From Tubulanus polymorphus (Eukaryota; Nemertea; Palaeonemertea; Tubulaniformes; Tubulanidae): a DNA stretch of 64,000 nucleotides. The stretch lies in NCBI RefSeq assembly GCF_964204645.1, contig NC_134036.1, positions 7,302,704-7,366,703 of the forward strand. The letters are read 5' to 3'. The translations under genes were made by a program, and so were the position numbers. Shown in pieces: positions 45,421 through 60,100 of the stretch (its first letter is position 1; each line of letters begins with the position of its first letter). The notes under the pieces are model-generated. The model made no database searches and was not told the DNA's origin. It saw nothing but the letters and a program-made list of their open reading frames with translations.

Positions 45421-48400
45421 CAGCGTTACGACCCGGTGCAGTGAGGGAGGGAGGGAGGGAGGCAGTAGGTCGGTCGTCCATCCGTTCGTCAGTGTGCCGG
45501 CGGTGGTTGTTCGAAAAACGACTAAGTGCTGACCGGGCCTTGATCAGCGTTACGACCCGGTGCAGTGAGGGAGGGAGGGAGGGAGGGAGGGAGGCAGTAG
45601 GTCCGTCGTCCGCCCGTTAGTCAGTGTGTCGGCGGTTGCTGTTCGAAAAACGACTAAGTGCTGACCGGGCCATGAACAGCGTTACGACCCGGCACCGGTC
45701 AGGAAGGGAGGGAGGGTGGCAGTAGGTCGGTCGTCCGTTCGTTCGTCAGTGTGCCGGCGGTGGTAGTTCGAAAAACGACTAAGTGCTGACCGGGCCGTGA
45801 TCAGCGTTACGACCCGGTGCAGTGAGGGAGGGAGGGAGGCACTAGGACAGTCGTCCGCCCGTTAGTCAGTGTGTCGGCGGTTGTTGTTCGAAAAACGACT
45901 ATTAAGTGCTGACCGGGCCATGAACAGCGTTACGACCCGGCACCGGTCAGGAAGGGAGGGAGGGTGGCAGTAGGTCGGTCGCCCGTTCGTTCGTCAGTGT
46001 GCCGGCGGTGGTAGTTCGAAAAACGACTAAGTGCTGACCGGGCCTTGATCAGCGTTACGACCCGGTGCAGTGAGGGAGGGAGGGAGGCAGTAGGTCGATC
46101 GTCCGTCCGTTCGTCAGTGTGCCGGCGGTGGTTGTTCGAAAAACGACTAAGTGCTGACCGGGTCATGATCAGCGTTACGACCCGGTGCAGTGAGGGAGGG
46201 AGGGAGGGAGGCAGTAGGTCGGTCGTCCATCCGTTCGTCAGTGTGCCGGCGGTGGTTGTTCGAAAAACGACTAAGTGCTGACCGGGCCTTGATCAGCGTT
46301 ACGACCCGGTGCAGTGAGGGAGGGAGGGAGGGAGGCAGTAGGTCGGTCGTCCATCCGTTCGTCAGTGTGCCGGCGGTTGTTGTTCGAAAAACGACTAAGT
46401 GCTGACCGGGCCATGATCAGCGTTACGACCCGGTGCAGTGAGGGATGGAGGGAGGCACTAGGACAGTCGTCCGCCCGTTAGTCAGTGTGTCGGCGGTTGT
46501 TGTTCGAAAAACGACTAAGTGCTGACCGGGCCATGAACAGCGTTACGACCCGGCACCGGTCAGGAAGGGAGGGAGGGTGGCAGTAGGTCGGTCGTCCGTT
46601 CGTTCGTCAGTGTGCCGGCGGTGGTAGTTCGAAAAACGACTAAGTGCTGACCGGGCCTTGATCAGCGTTACGACCCGGTGCAGTGAGGGAGGGAGGGAGG
46701 CAGTAGGTCGGTCGTCCGTCCGTTCGTCAGTGTGCCGGCGGTGGTTGTTCGAAAAACGACTAAGTGCTGACCGGGTCATGATCAGCGTTACGACCCGGTG
46801 CAGTGAGGGAGGGAGGGAGGGAGGCAGTAGGTCGGTCGTCCATCCGTTCGTCAGTGTGCCGGCGGTGGTTGTTCGAAAAACGACTAAGTGCTGACCGGGC
46901 CATGATCAGCGTTACGACCCGGTGCAGTGAGGGATGGAGGGAGGCACTAGGACAGTCGTCCGCCCGTTAGTCAGTGTGTCGGCGGTTGTTGTTCGAAAAA
47001 CGACTAAGTGCTGACCGGGCCATGAACAGCGTTACGACCCGGCACCGGTCAGGAAGGGAGGGAGGGTGGCAGTAGGTCGGTCGTCCGTTCGTTCGTCAGT
47101 GTGCCGGCGGTGGTAGTTCGAAAAACGACTAAGTGCTGACCGGGCCTTGATCAGCGTTACGACCCGTTGCAGTGAGGGAGGGAGGGAGGGAGGCAGTAGG
47201 TCCGTCGTCCGCCCGTTAGTCAGTGTGTCGGCGGTTGCTGTTCGAAAAACGACTAAGTGCTGACCGGGCCATGAACAGCGTTACGACCCGGCACCGGTCA
47301 GGAAGGGAAGGAGGGTGGCAGTAGGTCGGTCGTCCGTTCGTTCGTCAGTGTGCCGGCGGTGGTAGTTCGAAAAACGACTAAGTGCTGACCGGGCCTTGAT
47401 CAGCGTTACGACCCGGTGCAGTGAGGGAGGGAGGGAGGCAGTAGGTCGGTCGTCCGTCCGTTCGTCAGTGTGCCGGCGGTGGTTGTTCGAAAAACGACTA
47501 AGTGCTGACCGGGCCTTGATCAGCGTTACGACCCGGTGCAGTGAGCGAGGGAGGGAGGGAGGGAGGCATTAGGTCGGTCGTCCATCCGTTCGTCAGTGTG
47601 CCGGCGGTGGTTGTTCGAAAAACTACTAAGTGCTGACCGGGCCATGATCAGCGTTACGACCCGGTGCAGTGAGGGAGGGAGGGAGGCACTAGGACAGTCG
47701 TCCGCCCGTTAGTCAGTGTGTCGGCGGTTGTTGTACGAAAAACGACTAAGTACTGACCGGGCCATGAACAGCGTTACGACCCGGCACCAGTCAGGAAGGG
47801 AGGGAGGGTGGCAGTAGGTCGGTCGTCCGTTCGTTCGTCAGTGTGCCGGCGGTGGTTGTTCGAAAAACGACTAAGTGCTGACCGGGCCTTGATCAGCGTT
47901 ACGACCCGGTGCAGTGAGGGAGGGAGGGAGGGAGGGAGGCAGTAGGTCCGTCGTCCGCCCGTTAGTCAGTGTGTCGGCGGTTGCTGTTCGAAAAACGACT
48001 AAGTGCTGACCGGGCCATGAACAGCGTTACGACCCGGCACCGGTCAGGAAGGGAGGGAGGGTGGCAGTAGGTCGGTCGTCCGTTCGTTCGTCAGTGTGCC
48101 GGCGGTGGTAGTTCGAAAAACGACTAAGTGCTGACCGGGCATTGATCAGCGTTACGACCCGGTGCAGTGAGGGAGGGAGGGAGGCAGTAGGTCGGTCGTC
48201 CGTCCGTTCGTCAGTGTGCCGGCGGTGGTTGTTCGAAAAACGACTAAGTGCTGACCGGGTCATAATCAGCGTTACGACCCGGTGCAGTGAGGGAGGGAGG
48301 GAGGCAGTAGGTCGGTCGTCCATCCGTTCGTCAGTGTGCCGGCGGTTGTTGTTCGAAAAACGACTAAGTGCTGACCGGGCCTTGATCAGCGTTACGACCC

Positions 48401-49570
48401 GGTGCAGTGAGGGAGGGAGGGAGGCAGTAGGTCGGTCGTCCATCCGTTCGTCAGTGTGCCGGCGGTGGTTGTTCGAAAAACGACTAAGTGCTGACCGGGT
48501 CATGATCAGCGTTACGACCCGGTGCAGTGAGGGAGGGAGGGAGGCAGTAGGTCGGTCGTCCATCCGTTCGTCAGTGTGCCGGCGGTTGTTGTTCGAAAAA
48601 CGACTAAGTGCTGACCGGGCCTTGATCAGCGTTACGACCCGGTGCAGTGAGGGAGGGAGGGAGGCAGTAGGTCGGTCGTCCATCCGTTCGTCAGTGTGCC
48701 GGCGGTGGTTGTTCGAAAAACGACTAAGTGCTGACCGGGCCATGATCAGCGTTACGACCCGGTGCAGTGAGGGATGGAGGGAGGCACTAGGACAGTCGTC
48801 CGCCCGTTAGTCAGTGTGTCGGCGTTTGTTGTTCGAAAAACGACTAAGTGCTGACCGGGCCATGAACAGCGTTACGACCCGGCACCGGTCAGGAAGGGAG
48901 GGAGGGTGGCAGTAGGTCGGTCGTCCGTTCGTTCGTCAGTGTGCCGGCGGTGGTAGTTCGAAAAACGACTAAGTGCTGACCGGGCCTTGATCAGCGTTAC
49001 GACCCGTTGCAGTGAGGGAGGGAGGGAGGGAGGCAGTAGGTCCGTCGTCCGCCCGTTAGTCAGTGTGTCGGCGGTTGCTGTTCGAAAAACGACTAAGTGC
49101 TGACCGGGCCTTGATCAGCGTTACGACCCGGTGCAGTGAGGGAGGGAGGGAGGGAGGCAGTAGGTCGGTCGTCCGTCCGTTCGTCAGTGTGCCGGCGGTG
49201 GTTGTTCGAAAAACGACTAAGTGCTGACCGGGCCTTGATCAGCGTTACGACCCGGTGCAGTGAGCGAGGGAGGGAGGGAGGGAGGCATTAGGTCGGTCGT
49301 CCATCCGTTCGTCAGTGTGCCGGCGGTGGTTGTTCGAAAAACGACTAAGTGCTGACCGGGCCTTGATCAGCGTTACGACCCGGTGCAGTGAGGGAGGGAG
49401 GGAGGCAGTAGGTCGGTCGTCCGTCCGTTCGTCAGTGTGCCGGCGGTGGTTGTTCGAAAAACGACTAAGTGCTGACCGGGCCATGATCAGCGTTACGACC
49501 CGGTGCAGTGAGGGAGGGAGGGAGGCACTAGGACAGTCGTCCGCCCGTTAGTCAGTGTGTCGGCGGTTGT

Positions 49571-52500
49571 TGTACGAAAAACGACTAAGTACTGACCGGG
49601 CCATGAACAGCGTTACGACCCGGCACCAGTCAGGAAGGGAGGGAGGGTGGCAGTAGGTCGGTCGTCCGTTCGTTCGTCAGTGTGCCGGCGGTGGTTGTTC
49701 GAAAAACGACTAAGTGCTGACCGGGCCTTGATCAGCGTTACGACCCGGTGCAGTGAGGGAGGGAGGGAGGGAGGCAGTAGGTCCGTCGTCCGCCCGTTAG
49801 TCAGTGTGTCGGCGGTTGCTGTTCGAAAAACGACTAAGTGCTGACCGGGCCATGAACAGCGTTACGACCCGGCACCGGTCAGGAAGGGAGGGAGGGTGGC
49901 AGTAGGTCGGTCGTCCGTTCGTTCGTCAGTGTGCCGGCGGTGGTAGTTCGAAAAACGACTAAGTGCTGACCGGGCCTTGATCAGCGTTACGACCCGGTGC
50001 AGTGAGGGAGGGAGGGAGGCAGTAGGTCGGTCGTCCGTCCGTTTGTCAGTGTGCCGGCGGTGGTTGTTCGAAAAACGACTAAGTGCTGACCGGGTCATAA
50101 TCAGCGTTACGACCCGGTGCAGTGAGGGAGGGAGGGAGGGAGGCAGTAGGTCGGTCGTCCGTCCGTTCGTCAGTGTGCCGGCGGTGGTTGTTCGAAAAAC
50201 GACTAAGTGCTGACCGGGCCTTGATCAGCGTTACGACCCGGTGCAGTGAGGGAGGGAGGGAGGCACTAGGACAGTCGTCCGCCCGTTAGTCAGTGTGTCG
50301 GCGGTTGTTGTTCGAAAAACGACTAAGTGCTGACCGGGCCGTGAACAGCGTTACGACCCGGCACCGGTCAGGAAGGGAGGGAGGGTGGCAGTAGGTCGGT
50401 CGTCCGTTCGTTCGTCAGTGTGCCGGCGGTGGTAGTTCGAAAAACGACTAAGTGCTGACCGGGCATTGATCAGCGTTACGACCCGGTGCAGTGAGGGAGG
50501 GAGGGAGGCAGTAGGTCGGTCGTCCGTCCGTTCGTCAGTGTGCCGGCGGTGGTTGTTCGAAAAACGACTAAGTGCTGACCGGGTCATAATCAGCGTTACG
50601 ACCCGGTGCAGTGAGGGAGGGAGGGAGGCAGTAGGTCGGTCGTCCATCCGTTCGTCAGTGTGCCGGCGGTTGTTGTTCGAAAAACGACTAAGTACTGACC
50701 GGGCCTTGATCAGCGTTACGACCCGGTGCAGTGAGGGAGGGAGGGAGGCAGTAGGTCGGTCGTCCATCCGTTCGTCAGTGTGCCGGCGGTGGTTGTTCGA
50801 AAAACGACTAAGTGCTGACCGGGTCATGATCAGCGTTACGACCCGGTGCAGTGAGGGAGGGAGGGAGGGAGGCAGTAGGTCGGTCGTCCATCCGTTCGTC
50901 AGTGTGCCGGCGGTGGTTGTTCGAAAAACGACTAAGTGCTGACCGGGCCATGATCAGCGTTACGACCCGGTGCAGTGAGGGATGGAGGGAGGCACTAGGA
51001 CAGTCGTCCGCCCGTTAGTCAGTGTGTCGGCGGTTGTTGTTCGAAAAACGACTAAGTGCTGACCGGGCCATGAACAGCGTTACGACCCGGCACCGGTCAG
51101 GAAGGGAGGGAGGGTGGCAGTAGGTCGGTCGTCCGTTCGTTCGTCAGTGTGCCGGCGGTGGTAGTTCGAAAAACGACTAAGTGCTGACCGGGCCTTGATC
51201 AGCGTTACGACCCGTTGCAGTGAGGGAGGGAGGGAGGGAGGCAGTAGGTCCGTCGTCCGCCCGTTAGTCAGTGTGTCGGCGGTTGCTGTTCGAAAAACGA
51301 CTAAGTGCTGACCGGGCCTTGATCAGCGTTACGACCCGGTGCAGTGAGGGAGGGAGGGAGGCAGTAGGTCGGTCGTCCGTCCGTTCGTCAGTGTGCCGGC
51401 GGTGGTTGTTCGAAAAACGACTAAGTGCTGACCGGGCCTTGATCAGCGTTACGACCCGGTGCAGTGAGCGAGGGAGGGAGGGAGGGAGGCATTAGGTCGG
51501 TCGTCCATCCGTTCGTCAGTGTGCCGGCGGTGGTTGTTCGAAAAACGACTAAGTGCTGACCGGGCCTTGATCAGCGTTACGACCCGGTGCAGTGAGGGAG
51601 GGAGGGAGGCAGTAGGTCGGTCGTCCGTCCGTTCGTCAGTGTGCCGGCGGTGGTTGTTCGAAAAACGACTAAGTGCTGACCGGGCCTTGATCAGCGTTAC
51701 GACCCGGTGCAGTGAGCGAGGGAGGGAGGGAGGGAGGCATTAGGTCGGTCGTCCATCCGTTCGTCAGTGTGCCGGCGGTGGTTGTTCGAAAAACGACTAA
51801 GTGCTGACCGGGCCATGATCAGCGTTACGACCCGGTGCAGTGAGGGAGGGAGGGAGGCACTAGGACAGTCGTCCGCCCGTTAGTCAGTGTGTCGGCGGTT
51901 GTTGTACGAAAAACGACTAAGTACTGACCGGGCCATGAACAGCGTTACGACCCGGCACCAGTCAGGAAGGGAGGGAGGGTGGCAGTAGGTCGGTCGTCCG
52001 TTCGTTCGTCAGTGTGCCGGCGGTGGTTGTTCGAAAAACGACTAAGTGCTGACCGGGCCTTGATCAGCGTTACGACCCGGTGCAGTGAGGGAGGGAGGGA
52101 GGGAGGCAGTAGGTCCGTCGTCCGCCCGTTAGTCAGTGTGTCGGCGGTTGCTGTTCGAAAAACGACTAAGTGCTGACCGGGCCATGAACAGCGTTACGAC
52201 CCGGCACCGGTCAGGAAGGGAGGGAGGGTGGCAGTAGGTCGGTCGTCCGTTCGTTCGTCAGTGTGCCGGCGGTGGTAGTTCGAAAAACGACTAAGTGCTG
52301 ACCGGGCCTTGATCAGCGTTACGACCCGGTGCAGTGAGGGAGGGAGGGAGGCAGTAGGTCGGTCGTCCGTCCGTTTGTCAGTGTGCCGGCGGTGGTTGTT
52401 CGAAAAACGACTAAGTGCTGACCGGGCCATGATCAGCGTTACGACCCGGTGCAGTGAGGGATGGAGGGAGGCACTAGGACAGTCGTCCGCCGTTAGTCAG

Positions 52501-55500
52501 TGTGTCGGCGGTTGTTGTTCGAAAAACGACTAAGTGCTGACCGGGCCATGAACAGCGTTACGACCCGGCACCGGTCAGGAAGGGAGGGAGGGTGGCAGTA
52601 GGTCGGTCGTCCGTTCGTTCGTCAGTGTGCCGGCGGTGGTAGTTCGAAAAACGACTAAGTGCTGACCGGGCCTTGATCAGCGTTACGACCCGTTGCAGTG
52701 AGGGAGGGAGGGAGGGAGGCAGTAGGTCCGTCGTCCGCCCGTTAGTCAGTGTGTCGGCGGTTGCTGTTCGAAAAACGACTAAGTGCTGACCGGGCCTTGA
52801 TCAGCGTTACGACCCGGTGCAGTGAGGGAGGGAGGGAGGCAGTAGGTCGGTCGTCCGTCCGTTCGTCAGTGTGCCGGCGGTGGTTGTTCGAAAAACGACT
52901 AAGTGCTGACCGGGCCTTGATCAGCGTTAGACCCGGTGCAGTGAGGGAGGGAGGGAGGCAGTAGGTCGGTCGTCCATCCGTTCGTCAGTGTGCCGGCGGT
53001 GGTTGTTCGAAAAACGACTAAGTGCTGACCGGGTCATGATCAGCGTTACGACCCGGTGCAGTGAGGGAGGGAGGGAGGGAGGCAGTAGGTCGGTCGTCCA
53101 TCCGTTCGTCAGTGTGCCGGCGGTGGTTGTTCGAAAAACGACTAAGTGCTGACCGGGCCATGATCAGCGTTACGACCCGGTGCAGTGAGGGATGGAGGGA
53201 GGCACTAGGACAGTCGTCCGCCCGTTAGTCAGTGTGTCGGCGGTTGTTGTTCGAAAAACGACTAAGTGCTGACCGGGCCATGAACAGCGTTACGACCCGG
53301 CACCGGTCAGGAAGGGAGGGAGGGTGGCAGTAGGTCGGTCGTCCGTTCGTTCGTCAGTGTGCCGGCGGTGGTAGTTCGAAAAACGACTAAGTGCTGACCG
53401 GGCCTTGATCAGCGTTACGACCCGTTGCAGTGAGGGAGGGAGGGAGGGAGGCAGTAGGTCCGTCGTCCGCCCGTTAGTCAGTGTGTCGGCGGTTGCTGTT
53501 CGAAAAACGACTAAGTGCTGACCGGGCCTTGATCAGCGTTACGACCCGGTGCAGTGAGGGAGGGAGGGAGGCAGTAGGTCGGTCGTCCGTCCGTTCGTCA
53601 GTGTGCCGGCGGTGGTTGTTCGAAAAACGACTAAGTGCTGACCGGGCCTTGATCAGCGTTACGACCCGGTGCAGTGAGCGAGGGAGGGAGGGAGGGAGGC
53701 ATTAGGTCGGTCGTCCATCCGTTCGTCAGTGTGCCGGCGGTGGTTGTTCGAAAAACGACTAAGTGCTGACCGGGCCTTGATCAGCGTTACGACCCGGTGC
53801 AGTGAGGGAGGGAGGGAGGCAGTAGGTCGGTCGTCCGTCCGTTCGTCAGTGTGCCGGCGGTGGTTGTTCGAAAAACGACTAAGTGCTGACCGGGCCTTGA
53901 TCAGCGTTACGACCCGGTGCAGTGAGCGAGGGAGGGAGGGAGGGAGGCATTAGGTCGGTCGTCCATCCGTTCGTCAGTGTGCCGGCGGTGGTTGTTCGAA
54001 AAACGACTAAGTGCTGACCGGGCCATGATCAGCGTTACGACCCGGTGCAGTGAGGGAGGGAGGGAGGCACTAGGACAGTCGTCCGCCCGTTAGTCAGTGT
54101 GTCGGCGGTTGTTGTACGAAAAACGACTAAGTACTGACCGGGCCATGAACAGCGTTACGACCCGGCACCAGTCAGGAAGGGAGGGAGGGTGGCAGTAGGT
54201 CGGTCGTCCGTTCGTTCGTCAGTGTGCCGGCGGTGGTTGTTCGAAAAACGACTAAGTGCTGACCGGGCCTTGATCAGCGTTACGACCCGGTGCAGTGAGG
54301 GAGGGAGGGAGGGAGGCAGTAGGTCCGTCGTCCGCCCGTTAGTCAGTGTGTCGGCGGTTGCTGTTCGAAAAACGACTAAGTGCTGACCGGGCCATGAACA
54401 GCGTTACGACCCGGCACCGGTCAGGAAGGGAGGGAGGGTGGCAGTAGGTCGGTCGTCCGTTCGTTCGTCAGTGTGCCGGCGGTGGTAGTTCGAAAAACGA
54501 CTAAGTGCTGACCGGGCCTTGATCAGCGTTACGACCCGGTGCAGTGAGGGAGGGAGGGAGGCAGTAGGTCGGTCGTCCGTCCGTTTGTCAGTGTGCCGGC
54601 GGTGGTTGTTCGAAAAACGACTAAGTGCTGACCGGGCCATGATCAGCGTTACGACCCGGTGCAGTGAGGGATGGAGGGAGGCACTAGGACAGTCGTCCGC
54701 CCGTTAGTCAGTGTGTCGGCGGTTGTTGTTCGAAAAACGACTAAGTGCTGACCGGGCCATGAACAGCGTTACGACCCGGCACCGGTCAGGAAGGGAGGGA
54801 GGGTGGCAGTAGGTCGGTCGTCCGTTCGTTCGTCAGTGTGCCGGCGGTGGTAGTTCGAAAAACGACTAAGTGCTGACCGGGCCTTGATCAGCGTTACGAC
54901 CCGTTGCAGTGAGGGAGGGAGGGAGGGAGGCAGTAGGTCCGTCGTCCGCCCGTTAGTCAGTGTGTCGGCGGTTGCTGTTCGAAAAACGACTAAGTGCTGA
55001 CCGGGCCTTGATCAGCGTTACGACCCGGTGCAGTGAGGGAGGGAGGGAGGCAGTAGGTCGGTCGTCCGTCCGTTCGTCAGTGTGCCGGCGGTGGTTGTTC
55101 GAAAAACGACTAAGTGCTGACCGGGCCTTGATCAGCGTTACGACCCGGTGCAGTGAGCGAGGGAGGGAGGGAGGGAGGCATTAGGTCGGTCGTCCATCCG
55201 TTCGTCAGTGTGCCGGCGGTGGTTGTTCGAAAAACGACTAAGTGCTGACCGGGCCTTGATCAGCGTTACGACCCGGTGCAGTGAGGGAGGGAGGGAGGCA
55301 GTAGGTCGGTCGTCCGTCCGTTCGTCAGTGTGCCGGCGGTGGTTGTTCGAAAAACGACTAAGTGCTGACCGGGCCTTGATCAGCGTTACGACCCGGTGCA
55401 GTGAGCGAGGGAGGGAGGGAGGGAGGCATTAGGTCGGTCGTCCATCCGTTCGTCAGTGTGCCGGCGGTGGTTGTTCGAAAAACGACTAAGTGCTGACCGG

Positions 55501-56701
55501 GCCATGATCAGCGTTACGACCCGGTGCAGTGAGGGAGGGAGGGAGGCACTAGGACAGTCGTCCGCCCGTTAGTCAGTGTGTCGGCGGTTGTTGTACGAAA
55601 AACGACTAAGTACTGACCGGGCCATGAACAGCGTTACGACCCGGCACCAGTCAGGAAGGGAGGGAGGGTGGCAGTAGGTCGGTCGTCCGTTCGTTCGTCA
55701 GTGTGCCGGCGGTGGTTGTTCGAAAAACGACTAAGTGCTGACCGGGCCATGATCAGCGTTACGACCCGGTGCAGTGAGGGATGGAGGGAGGCACTAGGAC
55801 AGTCGTCCGCCCGTTAGTCAGTGTGTCGGCGGTTGTTGTTCGAAAAACGACTAAGTGCTGACCGGGCCATGAACAGCGTTACGACCCGGCACCGGTCAGG
55901 AAGGGAGGGAGGGTGGCAGTAGGTCGGTCGTCCGTTCGTTCGTCAGTGTGCCGGCGGTGGTAGTTCGAAAAACGACTAAGTGCTGACCGGGCCTTGATCA
56001 GCGTTACGACCCGTTGCAGTGAGGGAGGGAGGGAGGGAGGCAGTAGGTCCGTCGTCCGCCCGTTAGTCAGTGTGTCGGCGGTTGCTGTTCGAAAAACGAC
56101 TAAGTGCTGACCGGGCCTTGATCAGCGTTACGACCCGGTGCAGTGAGGGAGGGAGGGAGGCAGTAGGTCGGTCGTCCGTCCGTTCGTCAGTGTGCCGGCG
56201 GTGGTTGTTCGAAAAACGACTAAGTGCTGACCGGGCCTTGATCAGCGTTACGACCCGGTGCAGTGAGCGAGGGAGGGAGGGAGGGAGGCATTAGGTCGGT
56301 CGTCCATCCGTTCGTCAGTGTGCCGGCGGTGGTTGTTCGAAAAACGACTAAGTGCTGACCGGGCCTTGATCAGCGTTACGACCCGGTGCAGTGAGGGAGG
56401 GAGGGAGGCAGTAGGTCGGTCGTCCGTCCGTTCGTCAGTGTGCCGGCGGTGGTTGTTCGAAAAACGACTAAGTGCTGACCGGGCCTTGATCAGCGTTACG
56501 ACCCGGTGCAGTGAGCGAGGGAGGGAGGGAGGGAGGCATTAGGTCGGTCGTCCATCCGTTCGTCAGTGTGCCGGCGGTGGTTGTTCGAAAAACGACTAAG
56601 TGCTGACCGGGCCATGATCAGCGTTACGACCCGGTGCAGTGAGGGAGGGAGGGAGGCACTAGGACAGTCGTCCGCCCGTTAGTCAGTGTGTCGGCGGTTG
56701 T
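49571..56701 (+). repeat. Series of higher-order sat1 blocks with marker unit
   Basis: The marker TGTACGAAAAACGACTAAGTA occurs at 49571, 51903, 54113, 55592 and 56702, giving blocks of 2332, 2210, 1479 and 1110 bp. The shorter blocks look like longer ones with whole-unit deletions, since the shared parts keep the same variant order, including the twin 248-bp pair with GGCATTAGG (51271/51519, 53481/53729, 54960/55208, 56070/56318). High identity among the blocks indicates recent unequal exchange or amplification. Confidence 0.85.
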
Positions 56702-57107
56702 TGTACGAAAAACGACTAAGTACTGACCGGGCCATGAACAGCGTTACGACCCGGCACCAGTCAGGAAGGGAGGGAGGGTGGCAGTAGGTCGGTCGTCCGT
56801 TCGTTCGTCAGTGTGCCGGCGGTGGTTGTTCGAAAAACGACTAAGTGCTGACCGGGCCTTGATCAGCGTTACGACCCGGTGCAGTGAGGGAGGGAGGGAG
56901 GGAGGCAGTAGGTCCGTCGTCCGCCCGTTAGTCAGTGTGTCGGCGGTTGCTGTTCGAAAAACGACTAAGTGCTGACCGGGCCATGAACAGCGTTACGACC
57001 CGGCACCGGTCAGGAAGGGAGGGAGGGTGGCAGTAGGTCGGTCGTCCGTTCGTTCGTCAGTGTGCCGGCGGTGGTAGTTCGAAAAACGACTAAGTGCTGA
57101 CCGGGCC

Positions 57108-60100
57108 TTGATCAGCGTTACGACCCGGTGCAGTGAGGGAGGGAGGGAGGCAGTAGGTCGGTCGTCCGTCCGTTTGTCAGTGTGCCGGCGGTGGTTGTTC
57201 GAAAAACGACTAAGTGCTGACCGGGCCTTGATCAGCGTTACGACCCGGTGCAGTGAGGGAGGGAGGGAGGCAGTAGGTCGGTCGTCCATCCGTTCGTCAG
57301 TGTGCCGGCGGTGGTTGTTCGAAAAACGACTAAGTGCTGACCGGGCCATGATCAGCGTTACGACCCGGTGCAGTGAGGGAGGGAGGCACTAGGACAGTCG
57401 TCCGCCCGTTAGTCAGTGTGTCGGCGGTTGTTGTTCGAAAAACGACTAAGTGCTGACCGGGCCATGAACAGCGTTACGACCCGGCACCGGTCAGGAAGGG
57501 AGGGAGGGTGGCAGTAGGTCGGTCGTCCGTTCGTTCGTCAGTGTGCCGGCGGTGGTTGTTCGAAAAACGACTAAGTGCTGACCGGGCCTTGATCAGCGTT
57601 ACGACCCGGCACCGGTCAGGGAGGGAGGGAGGGAGGCAGTAGGTCGGTCGTCCGTCCGATCGTCATTGTGCCGGCGGTGGTAGTTCGAAAAACGACTAAG
57701 TGCTGACCGGGCCTTGATCAGCGTTACGACCCGGAGCATTGAGGGAGGGAGGGAGGCAGTAGGTCGGTCGTCCGTCCGTTCGTCATTGTGCCGGCGGTGG
57801 TAGTTCGAAAAACGACTAAGTGCTGACCGGGCCTAGATCAGCGTTACGACCCGGTGCAGTGAGGGAGGGAGGGAGGCAGTAGGTCGGTCGTCCGTCCGGT
57901 CGTCAGTGTGCCGGCGGTGGTTGTTCGAAAAACGACAAAGTGCTGACCGGGCCATGATCAGCGTTACGACCCGGTGCAGTGAGGGAGGGAGGGAGGCACT
58001 AGGACAGTCGTCCGCCCGTTAGTCAGTGTGTCGGCGGTTGTTGTTCGAAAAACGACTAAGTGCTGACCGGGCCTAGATCAGCGTTACGACCCGGTGCAGT
58101 GAGGGAGGGAGGGAGGCACTAGGACAGTCGTCCGCCCGTTAGTCAGTGTGTCGGCGGTTGTTGTTCGAAAAACGACTAAGTGCTGACCGGGCCAAGATCA
58201 GCGTTACGACCCGGTGCAGTGAGGGAGGGAGGGAGGCACTAGGACAGTCGTCCGCCCGTTAGTCAGTGTGTCGGCGGTGGTAGTTCGAAAAACGACTAAG
58301 TGCTGACCGGGCCTAGATCAGCGTTACGACCCGGTGCAGTGAGGGAGGGAGGGAGGCAGTAGGTCGGTCGTCCGTCCGGTCGTCAGTGTGCCGGCGGTGG
58401 TTGTTCGAAAAACGACAAAGTGCTGACCGGGCCTTGATCAGCGTTACGACCCGGAGCATTGAGGGAGGGAGGGAGGCAGTAGGTCGGTCGTCCATCCGTT
58501 CGTCAGTGTGCCGGCGGTGGAAGTTCGAAAAACGACTAAGTGCTGACCGGGCCTTGATCAGCGTTACGACCCGGTGCAGTGAGGGAGGGAGGGAGGGAGG
58601 CAGTAGGTCGGTTGTCCGTCCGTTCGTCAGTGTGCCGGCGGTGGTTGTTCGAAAAACGACTAAGTGCTGACCGGGCCATGAACAGCGTTACGACCCGGCA
58701 CCGGTCAGGAAGGGAGGGAGGGTGGCAGTAGGTCGGTCGTCCGTTCGTTCGTCAGTGTGCCGGCGGTGGTAGTTCGAAAAACGACTAAGTGCTGACCGGG
58801 CCTTGATCAGCGTTACGACCCGGTGCAGTGAGGGAGGGAGGGAGGCAGTAGGTCGGTCGTCCGTCCGTTTGTCAGTGTGCCGGCGGTGGTTGTTCGAAAA
58901 ACGACTAAGTGCTGACCGGGTCATAATCAGCGTTACGACCCGGTGCAGTGAGGGAGGGAGGGAGGGAGGCAGTAGGTCGGTCGTCCGTCCGTTTGTCAGT
59001 GTGCCGGCGGTGGTTGTTCGAAAAACGACTAAGTGCTGACCGGGTCATAATCAGCGTTACGACCCGGTGCAGTGAGGGAGGGAGGGAGGGAGGCAGTAGG
59101 TCGGTCGTCCGTCCGTCCGTTCGTCAGTGTGCCGGCGGTGGTTGTTCGAAAAACGACTAAGTGCTGACCGGGCCTTGATCAGCGTTACGACCCGGAGCAG
59201 TGAGGGAGGGAGGGAGGCAGTAGGTCGGTCGTCCGTCCGTTCGCCAGTGTGCCGCTGGTGGTAGTTCGAAAAACGACTAAGTGCTGACCGGGCCTTGATC
59301 AGCGTTACGACCCGGTGCAGTGAGGGAGGGAGGGAGGCAGTAGGTCGGTCGTCCGTCCGTTTGTCAGTGTGCCGGCGGTGGTTGTTCGAAAAACGACTAA
59401 GTGCTGACCGGGCCTTGATCAGCGTTACGACCCGGTGCAGTGAGGGAGGGAGGGAGGCAGTAGGTCGGTCGTCCATCCGTTCGTCAGTGTGCCGGCGGTG
59501 GTTGTTCGAAAAACGACTAAGTGCTGACCGGGCCATGATCAGCGTTACGACCCGGTGCAGTGAGGGAGGGAGGCACTAGGACAGTCGTCCGCCCGTTAGT
59601 CAGTGTGTCGGCGGTTGTTGTTCGAAAAACGACTAAGTGCTGACCGGGCCATGAACAGCGTTACGACCGGCACCGGTCAGGAAGGGAGGGAGGGTGGCAG
59701 TAGGTCGGTCGTCCGTTCGTTCGTCAGTGTGCCGGCGGTGGTTGTTCGAAAAACGACTAAGTGCTGACCGGCCTTGATCAGCGTTACGACCCGGCACCGG
59801 TCAGGGAGGGAGGGAGGGAGGCAGTAGGTCGGTCGTCCGTCCGATCGTCATTGTGCCGGCGGTGGTAGTTCGAAAAACGACTAAGTGCTGACCGGGCCTT
59901 GATCAGCGTTACGACCCGGAGCATTGAGGGAGGGAGGGAGGCAGTAGGTCGGTCGTCCGTCCGTTCGTCATTGTGCCGGCGGTGGTAGTTCGAAAAACGA
60001 CTAAGTGCTGACCGGGCCTAGATCAGCGTTACGACCCGGTGCAGTGAGGGAGGGAGGGAGGCAGTAGGTCGGTCGTCCGTCCGGTCGTCAGTGTGCCGGC